Origin: Blastocatellia bacterium
Lineage (GTDB): Bacteria > Acidobacteriota > Blastocatellia > Chloracidobacteriales > JADJPF01
Direction: 5' to 3'
Assembly (NCBI GenBank): GCA_016713405.1
Contig: JADJPF010000010.1
Span: 1 to 64,000, forward strand
DNA length: 64,000 bases
A program made the position numbers and the translations under genes. Numbering within the stretch: the stretch's first letter is position 1; every line of letters begins with the position of its first letter. The notes below the pieces were generated by a model. It was not told the DNA's origin, did no database searches, and saw only the letters and a program-made list of their open reading frames with translations. This document shows positions 29,576 through 40,103 of this stretch, one piece after another.

Positions 29576-30238
29576 ATGGTGAACAATAGCGACCTACAGA
29601 AAATATATGATAGTAGATTTGCTGAGGTAGAGCAATATCGCCAAGGTGTTTGGAAAATCCTTTGTAAAGAATATTTTCAGCAATTTATTCCAATAAATTC
29701 TACAGTGTTGGAACTTGGGGCAGGTTGGGGAGAGTTTATTAATAATATTAACGCTGCTAATAAAATGGCGATGGACTTAAACCCAACCACAAAAGAGCAT
29801 TTAAGCACAAGAATAACTTTTTTTCAGCAAGATTGTTCAGAAAAATGGCAAATAAGTAGCTCTCAATTAGACGTAGTTTTTACTAGTAATTTTCTGGAGC
29901 ATCTAGCTAGTAAAGAGAAAATAGAACAAACTATTGAACAAGCTTATAATTGCTTAAAAACAAAAGGGATAATTATTTGTTTAGGCCCAAATATTAAATT
30001 TGTTCCTGGAGCTTATTGGGATTTTTGGGATCATCATGTTCCTTTAACAGATTTATCTATAGTAGAGTTGCTTAAATTAAAAGGCTTTGATATAGAATTA
30101 TCCTTAGCTCAGTTTTTACCTTATTCAATGTCAACAGGGGTAAAACCTCCTTTATTCTTTATTAGTTTATATTTAAAACTGCCTTTGGTTTGGAGGATTT
30201 TTGGTAAGCAATTTTTAGTAGTGGGCAGAAAAAGATAA
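29576..30238 (+). CDS. Class I SAM-dependent methyltransferase
   Basis: This 220-residue protein has a Rossmann methyltransferase motif I (VLELGAGWGEFI, near residues 43-54), motif II (MAMDLNP) and motif IV (LDVVFTSNFLEHL). The tail is typical of sugar- or lipid-acting methyltransferases, with FWDHHVPLTD. It leads a run of nucleotide-sugar and glycosyltransferase genes, so a carbohydrate or polyprenyl-lipid substrate is likely. The substrate cannot be read from the sequence. Confidence 0.85.
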   Translation: MVNNSDLQKIYDSRFAEVEQYRQGVWKILCKEYFQQFIPINSTVLELGAGWGEFINNINAANKMAMDLNPTTKEHLSTRITFFQQDCSEKWQISSSQLDVVFTSNFLEHLASKEKIEQTIEQAYNCLKTKGIIICLGPNIKFVPGAYWDFWDHHVPLTDLSIVELLKLKGFDIELSLAQFLPYSMSTGVKPPLFFISLYLKLPLVWRIFGKQFLVVGRKR

Positions 30239-30250
30239 TTTATAAAGGCT

Positions 30251-31447
30251 ATGTTTATGGATAAAAATAATATGGATAAAAATATACCTATAGCAATTTT
30301 TGGTGGATGTGGTCATATTGGATTGCCCTTAGGCTTATTACTTGCAGATATCGGTTATCAAGTTTCTCTTTTTGATATAAATGAGAAAACTATTGATATG
30401 GTAAATGCTGGTCAAATGCCTTTTTTAGAAGAAGGTGCTAGTGAACTGCTAGAAAAAAATATTGGTAAAAATCTAATAGCTACAAGAGATAGCAATTGTT
30501 TATCAAAAGCTAAAATAGTTATTAGCGTTATTGGTACACCTGTTGACGAACATCTTAACCCTACTACTTATAAATTCTTAGAAAATGTCCAAGAGATATT
30601 AGGAAAAATTAGTGAAAACAGCTTATTAATATTACGTAGCACGATTTACCCAGGTGTAACTAAGCTTTTGTATGAAAAAATAAAACGCTCTAATAAAAAA
30701 GTCTCATTGGCTTTTTGTCCAGAAAGAATTGCTGAAGGTAAAGCAATAGAGGAGATGAAAAAACTTCCACAAATTATTTCTGCTTATGAAAAAGAAGCAC
30801 TTCTACAGGCTAGAGAACTTTTTAGCCAAATTACAGAAAAAATAATTGAATTAGAACCACTTGAGGCAGAGCTAGCAAAGCTATTTTGCAATAGTTGGAG
30901 ATACTTAAATTTTGCTATTTCTAATCAATTTTATATGTTAACGCAAAGTTATGGGCTAGATTTTTATCGCATTCATGAAGCAATAACTCAGGACTATCCT
31001 AGAATGAAAAGTTTTGCAAAAGCTGGGTTTGCTGCCGGGCCTTGTTTATTAAAAGATACTATCCAATTATCAACATTTGCTAGCAACAATTTTTTTATGG
31101 GACAAGCGGCAATATTAATTAATGAAGGATTGCCTAATTTTATTATTAATCAACTTGGGCCAGCAAAACTTGCTAGTTCTAGTGTAGCCGTACTAGGGAT
31201 GGCTTTTAAGGGGGATTCTGATGACTCTAGAGAGAGTCTTTCTTATAAACTTTGCAAATTATTAGAAATTTACTGTCCAAGAGTTTATCGTAATGACCCA
31301 TATATTGATGATCCTCGCTTTGTTAACTTAGAAGAAGCTCTTAATGCAGATATTATTATTTTGGGTGCGCCACATACTATTTATAAAAATCTAAAATTTC
31401 CTAAAGAAAAAACTATAGTAGATGTTTGGGGTTTTTGGAAAAATTAA
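30251..31447 (+). CDS. Nucleotide-sugar dehydrogenase (UDP-sugar 6-dehydrogenase family)
   Basis: This 398-residue protein has an N-terminal NAD-binding Rossmann motif (FGGCGHIGLPLGLLLADIGY), a central helical domain, and the catalytic-cysteine motif GPCLLKDT near residue 262. The C-terminal UDP-binding domain includes VLGMAFKGDSDDSRESLSY. This family oxidises the C6 hydroxyl of a nucleotide sugar to a carboxylate (UDP-glucose, UDP-GlcNAc or UDP-ManNAc); the substrate is not determinable here. It starts 13 bp after the methyltransferase stop and precedes an epimerase, as expected for a sugar-precursor pathway. Confidence 0.9.
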   Translation: MFMDKNNMDKNIPIAIFGGCGHIGLPLGLLLADIGYQVSLFDINEKTIDMVNAGQMPFLEEGASELLEKNIGKNLIATRDSNCLSKAKIVISVIGTPVDEHLNPTTYKFLENVQEILGKISENSLLILRSTIYPGVTKLLYEKIKRSNKKVSLAFCPERIAEGKAIEEMKKLPQIISAYEKEALLQARELFSQITEKIIELEPLEAELAKLFCNSWRYLNFAISNQFYMLTQSYGLDFYRIHEAITQDYPRMKSFAKAGFAAGPCLLKDTIQLSTFASNNFFMGQAAILINEGLPNFIINQLGPAKLASSSVAVLGMAFKGDSDDSRESLSYKLCKLLEIYCPRVYRNDPYIDDPRFVNLEEALNADIIILGAPHTIYKNLKFPKEKTIVDVWGFWKN

Positions 31448-31476
31448 AATTAATAAACTAAGAAAGAATTTAATCT

Positions 31477-32499
31477 ATGAAAATATTAATTACAGGTTCA
31501 GCAGGCTTTATTTCTGGCTATTTGGTTGCAGATCTATTAGAAGCAGGACATGAAGTAGTAGGAATAGATAATTTTAGTAAGTATGGTCAAACAGAAAAAT
31601 CTTATGATAAACATCCTAGATATAAGTTTGTACATGGTGATGTTAAGGATGTTAATTTGTTAACAGAATGTTTAATGGATTGTGACCATTTTGTTATGTC
31701 TGCTGCTATGATTGGTGGAATTAGTTATTTTCATGAATTTGCTTATGATTTATTAGCCGAAAATGAGCGCATTACGGCTGCATCTTTTGATGCTGCTATT
31801 GCAGCACATAAGAAAGGTAAATTACAAAAAGTTACTGTTGTTTCTTCTAGTATGGTTTTTGAAAATACCAATGAATTTCCTACACCAGAAGGAGCGCAAA
31901 GACGCTGCTCACCTCCTAGTTCAACTTATGGCTTTCAAAAACTTGCTACAGAATATTTTGCCCAAGGTGCTTGGGAACAATATAAATTGCCTTTTACTAT
32001 TGCTAGACCTTTTAATTGTGTAGGTGTTGGCGAACGTCGCGCCCTTAGAGATAAAGAAATTTCTAGTGGAAATGTAAAACTTGCTATGTCGCATGTTGTT
32101 CCAGATTTGGTGCAAAAAATACTAAAGGGTCAAGATCCTCTTCATATTCTTGGTAATGGTAATCAAGTAAGGCATTATACTTATGGTGGTGACTTAGCAA
32201 AAGGTATACATCTTTGTATTACACATCCAGAGGCACTAAACCAAGACTTTAATCTTTCAACTCCTGTAGCAACAACAGTTATTGAACTAGCACAAGCAAT
32301 TTGGCAAAAAATTTATGGTGATGAAAAACCTTTTCGTTACACTAGCGATCCAGCTTATGAATATGATGTACAAATGCGTTCACCTGAAGTTACTAAAGCT
32401 AGTAATATATTAGGGTTTAATGCTACTACAACTTTAAGTGAAATACTTGATGAAGTAATACCTTGGATTGATGAACAGATAAAATTAGGGACAATCTAA
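31477..32499 (+). CDS. NAD-dependent epimerase/dehydratase (extended SDR)
   Basis: This 340-residue protein has the glycine-rich NAD motif ITGSAGFISG at residues 4-13, then DNFSKYG, and the catalytic S-x-Y-x-x-x-K site within SSTYGFQKLATEYF (Tyr near 150, Lys near 154). The C-terminal substrate domain has RPFNCVGVGE and RHYTYGGDLAKGI. It is of the UDP-glucose 4-epimerase/dehydratase class. With the preceding dehydrogenase it probably makes a modified nucleotide sugar for the glycosyltransferases that follow. The exact product is unknown. Confidence 0.9.
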   Translation: MKILITGSAGFISGYLVADLLEAGHEVVGIDNFSKYGQTEKSYDKHPRYKFVHGDVKDVNLLTECLMDCDHFVMSAAMIGGISYFHEFAYDLLAENERITAASFDAAIAAHKKGKLQKVTVVSSSMVFENTNEFPTPEGAQRRCSPPSSTYGFQKLATEYFAQGAWEQYKLPFTIARPFNCVGVGERRALRDKEISSGNVKLAMSHVVPDLVQKILKGQDPLHILGNGNQVRHYTYGGDLAKGIHLCITHPEALNQDFNLSTPVATTVIELAQAIWQKIYGDEKPFRYTSDPAYEYDVQMRSPEVTKASNILGFNATTTLSEILDEVIPWIDEQIKLGTI

Positions 32500-32507
32500 G
32501 CACAGAA

Positions 32508-33217
32508 ATGTTAAACATAGTTATTCCTGTTTACAATGAAGCTAATAATTTTCCTAATCTATGGCTAGAGCTTTCAAGTCAAATAAAAATGCCTTTTAAG
32601 TCATTAGTTATTTATGATTTTGATGAAGATAGCACAGTTGCTGTGGTAGAAAAAATTATTTCTCAAGGTGAAAATCGCTTAGAACTAGTAAAAATAATGT
32701 TAAACGTGGAGTAATAGGAGCAATATTAACAGGATTCTCAAAAGTTAATGAAGGGCCTATTTTAGTAGTAATGGCAGATCTTTCTGATGATTTATCTAAA
32801 GTAGATAAAATGGTTGAACTCTACAACCAAGGATTTCATTTAGTTTGCGCTAGTCGTTATATGAAAGGTGGAAAGTTAATAGGAGGCCCATTTTTCAAAC
32901 AGTTGCTTTCTCGTTTAGCTGGCGTTAGCCTTTATTATCTGCGAGGTATTCCTACACACGATAGCACAAATGCTTTTAAGCTTTATGATAGTAAAATGTT
33001 GAAAAATATGCAGATAGAAAGTAAAGCAGGGTTTGAGTTAAGTTTAGAAATAACTGTTAAAGCTTTTCTTTTTGGATATAAAATAGCAGAAATCCCAGCC
33101 ACATGGCGAGATCGTACTGAAGGCGAGTCAAAATTTAAGTTATTTGCTTGGCTACCACAATACTTAAGATGGTATTTTTATGCTTTTACTGGTGCTAGAA
33201 AAAAGACTAGTTTCTAA
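32508..33217 (+). CDS. DPM1-like family 2 glycosyltransferase; one frameshift
   Basis: The gene starts IVIPVYNEANNFP, a GT2 beginning. A missing A in the run at 32690-32694 breaks the frame; with it the reading is VKNNVKRGVIGAILTGFSKVNEGPILVVMADLSDDL and continues to 33217, 236 residues in all. ADLSDD is the D-x-D-type metal site, and SRYMKGGKLIGGP and DRTEGESKF are hallmarks of polyprenyl-phosphate-mannose synthase (DPM1) relatives. No C-terminal membrane domain is present. Such enzymes charge polyprenyl phosphate with a sugar that GT-C membrane enzymes use as donor. This fits the neighbouring TMTC-like genes. Confidence 0.8.
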
Positions 33218-33231
33218 ATGGTTTAACTTCT

Positions 33232-35790
33232 ATGCAAGAACTTATTAAAGAACAAATAAACAATATTTTAAGCATTGAAAAATTCTGGCTTTTTGTTGCT
33301 CTTACTACCTTGTTTTGTTCTATCGCTTTATTTGCTTTAGGTTCTAGCCCACCTTTAATAGGATATGCAGATTATTCATGGGAACTTGCTTTACACGAAT
33401 TTTTTGCTACAAAAAAACAATTTGGAAAAGAAATAATTTTTACCTATGGCCCATACGGGTTTTTGTTTACTAAAATGTATCATCCTAAAACTTATTGGTT
33501 AACTAATCTAGGATGGTTATTTTTAGCTTTGGTTTTTTGGTGGTCTAGCCTATATATTGCTTATAAATTAATCAAAAATAAATGGTTAATTTTTGTATGG
33601 TTTTTGTCTTTATTTTTTATATTTTTTGATAATAGTTCATTAGATAGTTTTTTTTGTAGTTTTATTATATTTTTTATTATATTTCATTTATATATTGATG
33701 ATGATTTATCTAAACTTAATAATAGTTTACTAACAATAGTTCTTTGTTTAATAAGCTGCATGAAATTTGCCTTTTTTTTAATGATAGTTCCTTTAATAGT
33801 TATTAGTTTTATTTCTGATTTATTGAAAAAACATAAACCTGTTCAATTAATTTTATTTACTAGCACTTTTTTATTTTTGTGGTTGATAGCAGGACAGAGT
33901 TTATTTAACCTACCAAGCTATATAAAAAACAGTTTGCAAATAGCTACTTATTATACTTATGCAATGGCTCCAGTTGCTATTTTGCCTACTATAGAAATTA
34001 TCAAAATAAGCATATTTTTTATTTTAACTTGTTTAACTATATTTATTAGTGTTTATCAAAAAGAAGTAATTATAAAATTAATTATTTCTTTATTATGGAG
34101 TAGCGGATTTATATATTTTATTTTAATTATAATCAAAGCTGGATATAGTTGTTATGGGCCAGTACATACAATTTTTCATAATAGAACTTTATGTATTATT
34201 GGAATATTTTATTTAGTATTTTATTTACAAAAGCAATCTAGTTCTTATACTAAAATACTTGTAGTTATTAATTGTTTATTAATATTAGCTATTCATCAAA
34301 ACCAACTTAACTTCTATCATAAAACTACTATTTTTTCAGCTATAAGCAGAAATACAAGTGTATTGATAGAAAATGTTAAAAACCTTGTTAATTTCAAGCA
34401 AATTAGCTCAAAACAGAAATATGAAGAAGAAATGGCAAGGCTTCGCAATTTATTTCCTCTACCAAAACTAACAGGATCTGTAGATATACATTCTTATCTA
34501 CAACTAACAACCTTAGCTCATAATTTTACTTATAAACCAAGACCTATTTTTCAAAGTTATTCAGCTTATTCAACATATCTTTCTAATATTAATTTAGAAT
34601 ACTTAAGAGATAAATCTCCTGACAACATAGTTTTTAGTAGCCATACTATAAGCAATCGTTATCCAACATTGGATGATAGTTTATGTTTGCCAGAATTTTT
34701 AACTAAATATGAAATAAAAGATTTTTCTGCTGGAGGAGTTGGAGCTATTTTTTTGATTTTACAACGTAGCTCAAAGCCTAAAAATTATTCTTTTATAGAG
34801 AAAAAGGAAATAAATACTAACTTTAATAAAGTAGTAGCTATACCAAAAATGGATTTGGGGCCAGTCTGGGTGACAATTGAAATTAAACATTCTTTTTGGG
34901 GAAAATTGATGGCGAGTATTTTTAAGCCATCAGCTACTTATATCAATATTACTACTAAAGTAGGTGAAAAGTTTAAGTATTTTCTTCCAACTCCTATAGC
35001 TGAAACAGGGTTTTTACTTTCACCTTTGATTAGGACACCTTTAGATTTTACCCGATTAGCAACTGTAGAATGGAAAACACAACTTAAACAAGTAGAATTA
35101 CAAGATATTACTATTACTTGTGAAACAGATGAAGAGTTATGGCAGTTTTCTCCAGAAATTAAAATAACTTTTTCTCATTTAGATTTTCCAAGAGAAACTA
35201 CACAAGAAATTACTAAAATATTAACTCAACCTATTACACCACAAAATGTTGATCCTTTAGAATTTATTAACCTTTCTTTGCAACAAATACAAAACAATGA
35301 TAATTATAGTGCAATAATAAGCTGTGAAAAAGCTTTAGAAAAAGGTTCAAGTAAGGAACTTGCTTATAACAATATGGGGACAGCCCTACTAAATTTATCT
35401 TTAGTTGATGAGGCAATAGAAGTTTTTGAACAGGCAATAAAATTTTCTCCAGACTTTCAACTAGCTAAAAATAATCTTAATTTTGCAAATTCAATAAAAG
35501 CTAACCCAATTGATAAGAGTAAAAAGGCTGAAAATTATATTAATCTTAGTGTTGCCTATATAAATGTAGGTAAGTTTGAAAAAAGTATAGATTTATCAGA
35601 AAAAGCTTTAAATCTAACTCCAAATAATCCAACTATTTATAATAATTTATGTGTTTCATATAATGGCTTAAAGCTTTGGGATAAAGCCATAGTTGCCGCA
35701 GAACAAGCAATAAAAATAGCTCCAGACTTTCAGCTAGCCAAAAATAATCTAGCCTGGGCCAAATCACAAAAAGCTGAATCGAAAAAGTAA
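33232..35790 (+). CDS. Polytopic membrane protein with C-terminal TPRs
   Basis: This 852-residue protein has about ten hydrophobic segments within residues 15-370. A first-loop acidic motif (YADYSWELAL) and FTYGPYGFLF are compatible with a GT-C-type membrane glycosyltransferase. A soluble region follows, and at least three TPRs lie at about 690-850 (LAYNNMGTALLNLSLVDEAIEVFEQAI; YINLSVAYINVGKFEKSIDLSE). It differs in sequence from the TMTC-like genes downstream. It begins 14 bp after the glycosyltransferase. Function by family is not established, and I did not find a decisive catalytic motif. Confidence 0.65.
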   Translation: MQELIKEQINNILSIEKFWLFVALTTLFCSIALFALGSSPPLIGYADYSWELALHEFFATKKQFGKEIIFTYGPYGFLFTKMYHPKTYWLTNLGWLFLALVFWWSSLYIAYKLIKNKWLIFVWFLSLFFIFFDNSSLDSFFCSFIIFFIIFHLYIDDDLSKLNNSLLTIVLCLISCMKFAFFLMIVPLIVISFISDLLKKHKPVQLILFTSTFLFLWLIAGQSLFNLPSYIKNSLQIATYYTYAMAPVAILPTIEIIKISIFFILTCLTIFISVYQKEVIIKLIISLLWSSGFIYFILIIIKAGYSCYGPVHTIFHNRTLCIIGIFYLVFYLQKQSSSYTKILVVINCLLILAIHQNQLNFYHKTTIFSAISRNTSVLIENVKNLVNFKQISSKQKYEEEMARLRNLFPLPKLTGSVDIHSYLQLTTLAHNFTYKPRPIFQSYSAYSTYLSNINLEYLRDKSPDNIVFSSHTISNRYPTLDDSLCLPEFLTKYEIKDFSAGGVGAIFLILQRSSKPKNYSFIEKKEINTNFNKVVAIPKMDLGPVWVTIEIKHSFWGKLMASIFKPSATYINITTKVGEKFKYFLPTPIAETGFLLSPLIRTPLDFTRLATVEWKTQLKQVELQDITITCETDEELWQFSPEIKITFSHLDFPRETTQEITKILTQPITPQNVDPLEFINLSLQQIQNNDNYSAIISCEKALEKGSSKELAYNNMGTALLNLSLVDEAIEVFEQAIKFSPDFQLAKNNLNFANSIKANPIDKSKKAENYINLSVAYINVGKFEKSIDLSEKALNLTPNNPTIYNNLCVSYNGLKLWDKAIVAAEQAIKIAPDFQLAKNNLAWAKSQKAESKK

Positions 35791-35811
35791 AGTTGTTTTT
35801 AATAGTCTGCT

Positions 35812-35838
35812 AATTACTTTGTTTACAGTGTAGTAATT
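35812..35838. terminator. Weak hairpin between convergent genes, with TTTACAGTGTAGTAA motif
   Basis: AATTACT (35812-35818) and AGTAATT (35832-35838) form a 7-bp stem around TTGTTTACAGTGT. The position, just after the plus-strand gene and 14 bp before the end of the minus-strand gene, suits a bidirectional terminator, but the T-tract is poor. The word TTTACAGTGTAGTAA (35822-35836) recurs elsewhere in the window. Confidence 0.4.
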
Positions 35839-35851
35839 TACCTAAATTATA

Positions 35852-37909
35852 TTAATTACAATTAATCACAGAACCCTTAACTTGTTCTTTTTCATTTAAT
35901 AAAATTAGGTTTTGTTTGGCAAAAAGGTAATTAGGATCTATTTGTAAAGTAAGCCTAAATTCACGACGTGCTTCAGTGTAAAGATTCATTTGTACAAATG
36001 TAAGACCTAAATTATTATGTGCTTCTGCAAGTTGATTATCTAAGTTGATAGCTTTTATAAAGTAAGTTTTAGCTTGACATAAATCACCTTTAGCAAGTAA
36101 ACCTGCTCCATAAAGGTTATTAGCATCAGCATTATTTGGCTCTAACTTTAAGGCTTGGCTTAAATAAAGATTAGCCTCATCATATAGGTTTTCTTGTTGT
36201 AGTATTCTAGCCATGTTTATCTTTGCTTCAGCAAAATAAGGGTCTAGTTCAATAGCTTTTTTCATAGTTAATTTTGCTGCCTCAAATTCTTGAGCAACAT
36301 AGAAAACTAGTCCTAATTCATGTTCTAATCTAGCATCTTGCCTACCACTTTTAATGCCTAATTGATAATACTCTATAGCTTTTTGATAATCTTTTTGATC
36401 CCGATAAAGACGTGCTAAGGAAACATAAACATAATGTAAATCACCAGGAATATTTAAAGCTTTTGTTAATAAGATTTGGGCTTCTTGGCGGCGATTTTGG
36501 GAAATATATAAGTTAGCTAAAAAAGCATAAATATTTGTAAGTCCTGGATTAATAGTCAAAGCTTTTTTATAGTAAGTTTCTGCTTGGCTAAGATCTCCTT
36601 TTTTTTCATAAGCATCGGCTAAAGCATAAGTGGCTTTTGCATGAGTGGGCGAAACTTTTACTACAGAAGTAAATAAGGCAATATTATTTTGAAAATCTAA
36701 ATTCCTATAATAAGTAGTAGTAATCATTAAACTTAGTACAAGGATAAAACTAAATAAGGATAATTTTTGCCAACCTAATTGATAAAGTTGATAAAAAAAA
36801 GCAGCTAAAAGTAAACAAATTGAGGCTAAAGGTAAATAAATTACTCTTTCAGCAATTAAAATTCCTGTTGGAAAAAATATATTAGAAATAATGCTAGTAG
36901 TAACAAAAAAAAACAAAATAGCAAAACTTATAATTGGGGTTTTTCCACTTTGCCACAAAGCAAATGCTATTATTAAAAAAATTAATAACAATGATAGACT
37001 TGCTGTTAAATTTAATGTTGTTGTTTTTGGAATGATTGAGTAGTCATATTCAGTAGCTAAATTAAACGGCCAAACTAACATCTTAAAATATTGAACAAAA
37101 CCTAAGCTCATTGTGTAAAGGCGAGTAAGAAAGCTTTCTGCCCCTAAAAGTTGACCCGCCTTTGGAACACCAAAAGCACCTGTAACTAAAGTACGAATAA
37201 CTAAATAAGGAATAGTACAAAGAATATAGCCCCAAGCCTTTATTTCAGGAATAAGTTTTTCTTTCCAAGAAGTTTTAGTACAAAACTGAACTAAGAGTAA
37301 AATACCAAAAAAAACTATTCCACTTTCTTTGCAAAATAATGATAAAAAATAGCTTAACAAAGATATAATATAGTAATATTTACTTGTTAATGATTTTAAG
37401 TAATAAACCCAGGCTATTAGTAAAAACATTGTAACAAGTAATTCTGGACGACCATAAATAGCTGCAACTGATTCACTATGAACAGGGTGGACTGAAAATA
37501 GCAGTGCTGTAAATATACCTAGTAATTTACTTTGGGAATAATATTTTACTATCCAATAAACTAACAAACTGTTAATTGTATTTATAAATATATTTACTAA
37601 GTGATAGCTATAAGGTTCTAATCCACTAATTGCATAATTTAAGGCAAAGCTTAGCATTGTTAATGGTCGATATGTTCCAGCAATGTTACCTTCTCCAAAG
37701 TAACTTTGTAAAAATAGCTCTGGTATTTTACTAAGAGAATTTAGGCTATTATTAGTTTGTATTAATGTAATATCGTCATAAACAAATTCTCCTAATGAAC
37801 TATTAGCAAAAGCTAAAAAACTAACAAATATTATTGTTAAGATAATTAATAAGTTTTGCTGAGATTTAGTTAAGGAAAGATTAGAGTAGTTTGTCAAATT
37901 ATCTTTCAT
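35852..37909 (-). CDS. TMTC-like membrane-TPR protein 1 (GT-C type)
   Basis: This 685-residue protein has about ten N-terminal transmembrane segments and five or more C-terminal TPRs (for example YKKALTINPGLTNIYAFLANLY). It closely resembles eukaryotic TMTC1-4 O-mannosyltransferases (CAZy GT105). The first loop carries an acidic YDD motif after GEFV, followed by GTYRPLTMLSFALNYAISGL and YHLVN, then HPVHSESVAAIYGRPELL. In TMTCs these segments form the catalytic and donor-binding part. The TPRs would bind acceptor proteins. The bacterial role is not established; protein O-glycosylation is inferred. It is the last of three minus-strand paralogues and its 5' neighbour is a near copy. Confidence 0.82.
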   Translation of the reverse strand: MKDNLTNYSNLSLTKSQQNLLIILTIIFVSFLAFANSSLGEFVYDDITLIQTNNSLNSLSKIPELFLQSYFGEGNIAGTYRPLTMLSFALNYAISGLEPYSYHLVNIFINTINSLLVYWIVKYYSQSKLLGIFTALLFSVHPVHSESVAAIYGRPELLVTMFLLIAWVYYLKSLTSKYYYIISLLSYFLSLFCKESGIVFFGILLLVQFCTKTSWKEKLIPEIKAWGYILCTIPYLVIRTLVTGAFGVPKAGQLLGAESFLTRLYTMSLGFVQYFKMLVWPFNLATEYDYSIIPKTTTLNLTASLSLLLIFLIIAFALWQSGKTPIISFAILFFFVTTSIISNIFFPTGILIAERVIYLPLASICLLLAAFFYQLYQLGWQKLSLFSFILVLSLMITTTYYRNLDFQNNIALFTSVVKVSPTHAKATYALADAYEKKGDLSQAETYYKKALTINPGLTNIYAFLANLYISQNRRQEAQILLTKALNIPGDLHYVYVSLARLYRDQKDYQKAIEYYQLGIKSGRQDARLEHELGLVFYVAQEFEAAKLTMKKAIELDPYFAEAKINMARILQQENLYDEANLYLSQALKLEPNNADANNLYGAGLLAKGDLCQAKTYFIKAINLDNQLAEAHNNLGLTFVQMNLYTEARREFRLTLQIDPNYLFAKQNLILLNEKEQVKGSVINCN

Positions 37910-37987
37910 AGATTTTTAATAATTTTATAAGTTATTGATGGACAAAATAATAGCTCTAATTGTTTAAGTTTTAAGATATTTTGTCAA

Positions 37988-40048
37988 TTATTCTGGACAA
38001 TTAATTACAGGAGTTTTAGCTTGTCCTATTTCATTTAGTAAGGATAGATTTTGCTTAGCGGAAGAGTAGTCAGGATTTATCTGTAAAGCAAGTTGAAATT
38101 CACGACGTGCTTCAGTGTAGAGATTCATTTGTGCAAAAGTAACGCCTAAGTTATTATGTGCTTCTGCAAGCTTATTATCTAGGTTGACAGCTTTTACAAG
38201 GTAAGTTTTAGCTTGACATAAATCACCTTTAGCAAGTAAACCTGCTCCCCAAAGATTATTAGCATCAGCATTACTAGGATCTAGTTTCAAGGCTTTAGCA
38301 AGGAGATTTGTTGCTTGAGTTGTATCATTTTTTTTGCGTGCAATTCTAGCTAGATTTACTAAAGGTTCTGCAAAATTAGGATCTAATTCCAGAGCTTTCT
38401 TAAAAGAAATAATTGCTTGTTCTTCTTGACCCATTTCATACAAAAGCATGGCTAATTCTTGTTCTAACTTAGCATTAGGAGAAGAGTTTTTTATCGCTTC
38501 CAGTAAAAATTCCTTTGCCTTTTCATAATCTTTTTTATCTTTATAAATCCGTGCCATATTTTGATTGGCATAAGATAACTTAGGGCTTAATGCTAAGGCT
38601 TTATTAAGTATATCTATACTTTTATCAATTTGTCCTTGCTCAAAATATAATTCTCCAAGTGCAGCCATAGCAGTAGAATAGTCTGGTATTAGTTTTAAGG
38701 CTTTTTCTAAATATTCTTCTGATTTAAGAAAATCATCGTTTCTTAAATAATGGATACCTAAACTATAGTTAACTCTAGGGTTATTAGGGGAAAGTTTTAC
38801 TATGGTAGTAAAAAATGTAAAGTTATCTCGAAAATCTATATTATGAAAATAGGCACGGATACTTAATAAAGATAATACTATAATAAAGCCAGATAAAGCC
38901 AATTTTTGCCAACCTAATTGATAAAGTTGATAAAAAATTGCTGCTATTATTAAACAAATTGATAAAACAGCAAGATATATAGCACGTTCAGCAATTAAAA
39001 AGCCTGTAGAAATAAACACATTAGAAACAATGCTAATAGTAACAAAAAAGAATAAAATAGCAAAACCTATAATAGGGTTTTTTCCACTTTGCCAAAAACC
39101 TATTATTATCACTAATAAAATTAATATTAAAGATAAACTAACAGATAAATTTAATGTTTTTACTGTTGGAATAACACCATAGTCATAGTCAATAAAAAGT
39201 GTTACAGGATAAACTAACATCTTAAAATATTGAACATAACCTAAACTCATTGTGTAGAGACGTGTAAGAAAGCTTTCTGCACCTAAAAGCTGCCCACCTT
39301 TTGGAACACCAAAAGCACCAGTAACCAAAGTACGAATGATTAAATAAGGAACTGTAACAAAAACATAACCCCAAGTTTTAAGTTCGGGAAATAACCGGGT
39401 TTTCCAAGAGGTTTTAGTACAAAATTGAACTAGAAGTAAAATACCAAAAAAAACTATTCCACTTTCTTTGCAAAGTAATGATAAAAAATAATTTAATAAA
39501 GATATAAAGTAATAATATTTATTTTCTGATGATTTTATATAATAAACCCAAGCTATTAGTAGAAACATTGCTGCTAGTAGTTCTGCACGTCCATACACAG
39601 GTGCAACAGCTTCGCTATGTACTGGATGGACTGAAAATAAGAGGGTTGTAAAAATAGCTAATAATTTACTTTGAGAATAATGCCTTGTTATCCAATAAAT
39701 TAATAAACTATTAATACTGTGTATTATTATATTTACTAGGTGATATCCATAGGGTTCTAAGCCATAGACCGCATAATTTAGTGCAAAGCTTAAAGTGGTT
39801 AATGGTCGGTATGTTCCTGCATTATTATCTTTTCCAAAATAACTCTGTAAGAATAAATCTGGTATTTTGGATAACGCATTAATACTAGAGTTATTTTGTA
39901 CTATAGAAATATCATCATAGACAAAACCATTTAATAAAGTATTAGTAAAAGTAATTAAAGTAACTAAAATTATTATTGAAGCGATGAAAAATTCTTGTTG
40001 GGATTTTGATATTTTAGCAAAAATACTATTTTGAGGGACTATATCCAT
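37988..40048 (-). CDS. TMTC-like membrane-TPR protein 2 (GT-C type)
   Basis: This 686-residue paralogue of the flanking TMTC-like proteins has the same order: YDD loop motif after NGFV, GTYRPLTTLSFALNYAVYGLE, YHLVNIIIHS, HPVHSEAVAPVYGRAELL, then membrane helices and about six TPRs (for example ALELDPNFAEPLVNLARIAR). The N-terminal and extreme C-terminal TPR regions are almost identical to protein 1, with more change between them. It lies 78 bp upstream of protein 1 on the same strand. Differences in the repeat region suggest different acceptors, which is inference. Confidence 0.82.
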   Translation of the reverse strand: MDIVPQNSIFAKISKSQQEFFIASIIILVTLITFTNTLLNGFVYDDISIVQNNSSINALSKIPDLFLQSYFGKDNNAGTYRPLTTLSFALNYAVYGLEPYGYHLVNIIIHSINSLLIYWITRHYSQSKLLAIFTTLLFSVHPVHSEAVAPVYGRAELLAAMFLLIAWVYYIKSSENKYYYFISLLNYFLSLLCKESGIVFFGILLLVQFCTKTSWKTRLFPELKTWGYVFVTVPYLIIRTLVTGAFGVPKGGQLLGAESFLTRLYTMSLGYVQYFKMLVYPVTLFIDYDYGVIPTVKTLNLSVSLSLILILLVIIIGFWQSGKNPIIGFAILFFFVTISIVSNVFISTGFLIAERAIYLAVLSICLIIAAIFYQLYQLGWQKLALSGFIIVLSLLSIRAYFHNIDFRDNFTFFTTIVKLSPNNPRVNYSLGIHYLRNDDFLKSEEYLEKALKLIPDYSTAMAALGELYFEQGQIDKSIDILNKALALSPKLSYANQNMARIYKDKKDYEKAKEFLLEAIKNSSPNAKLEQELAMLLYEMGQEEQAIISFKKALELDPNFAEPLVNLARIARKKNDTTQATNLLAKALKLDPSNADANNLWGAGLLAKGDLCQAKTYLVKAVNLDNKLAEAHNNLGVTFAQMNLYTEARREFQLALQINPDYSSAKQNLSLLNEIGQAKTPVINCPE

Positions 40049-40103
40049 AATTATGCTAGATGAATAGCCCCTAATTAAGGAGTTAATTAAGGGCTAAAAA
40101 GGT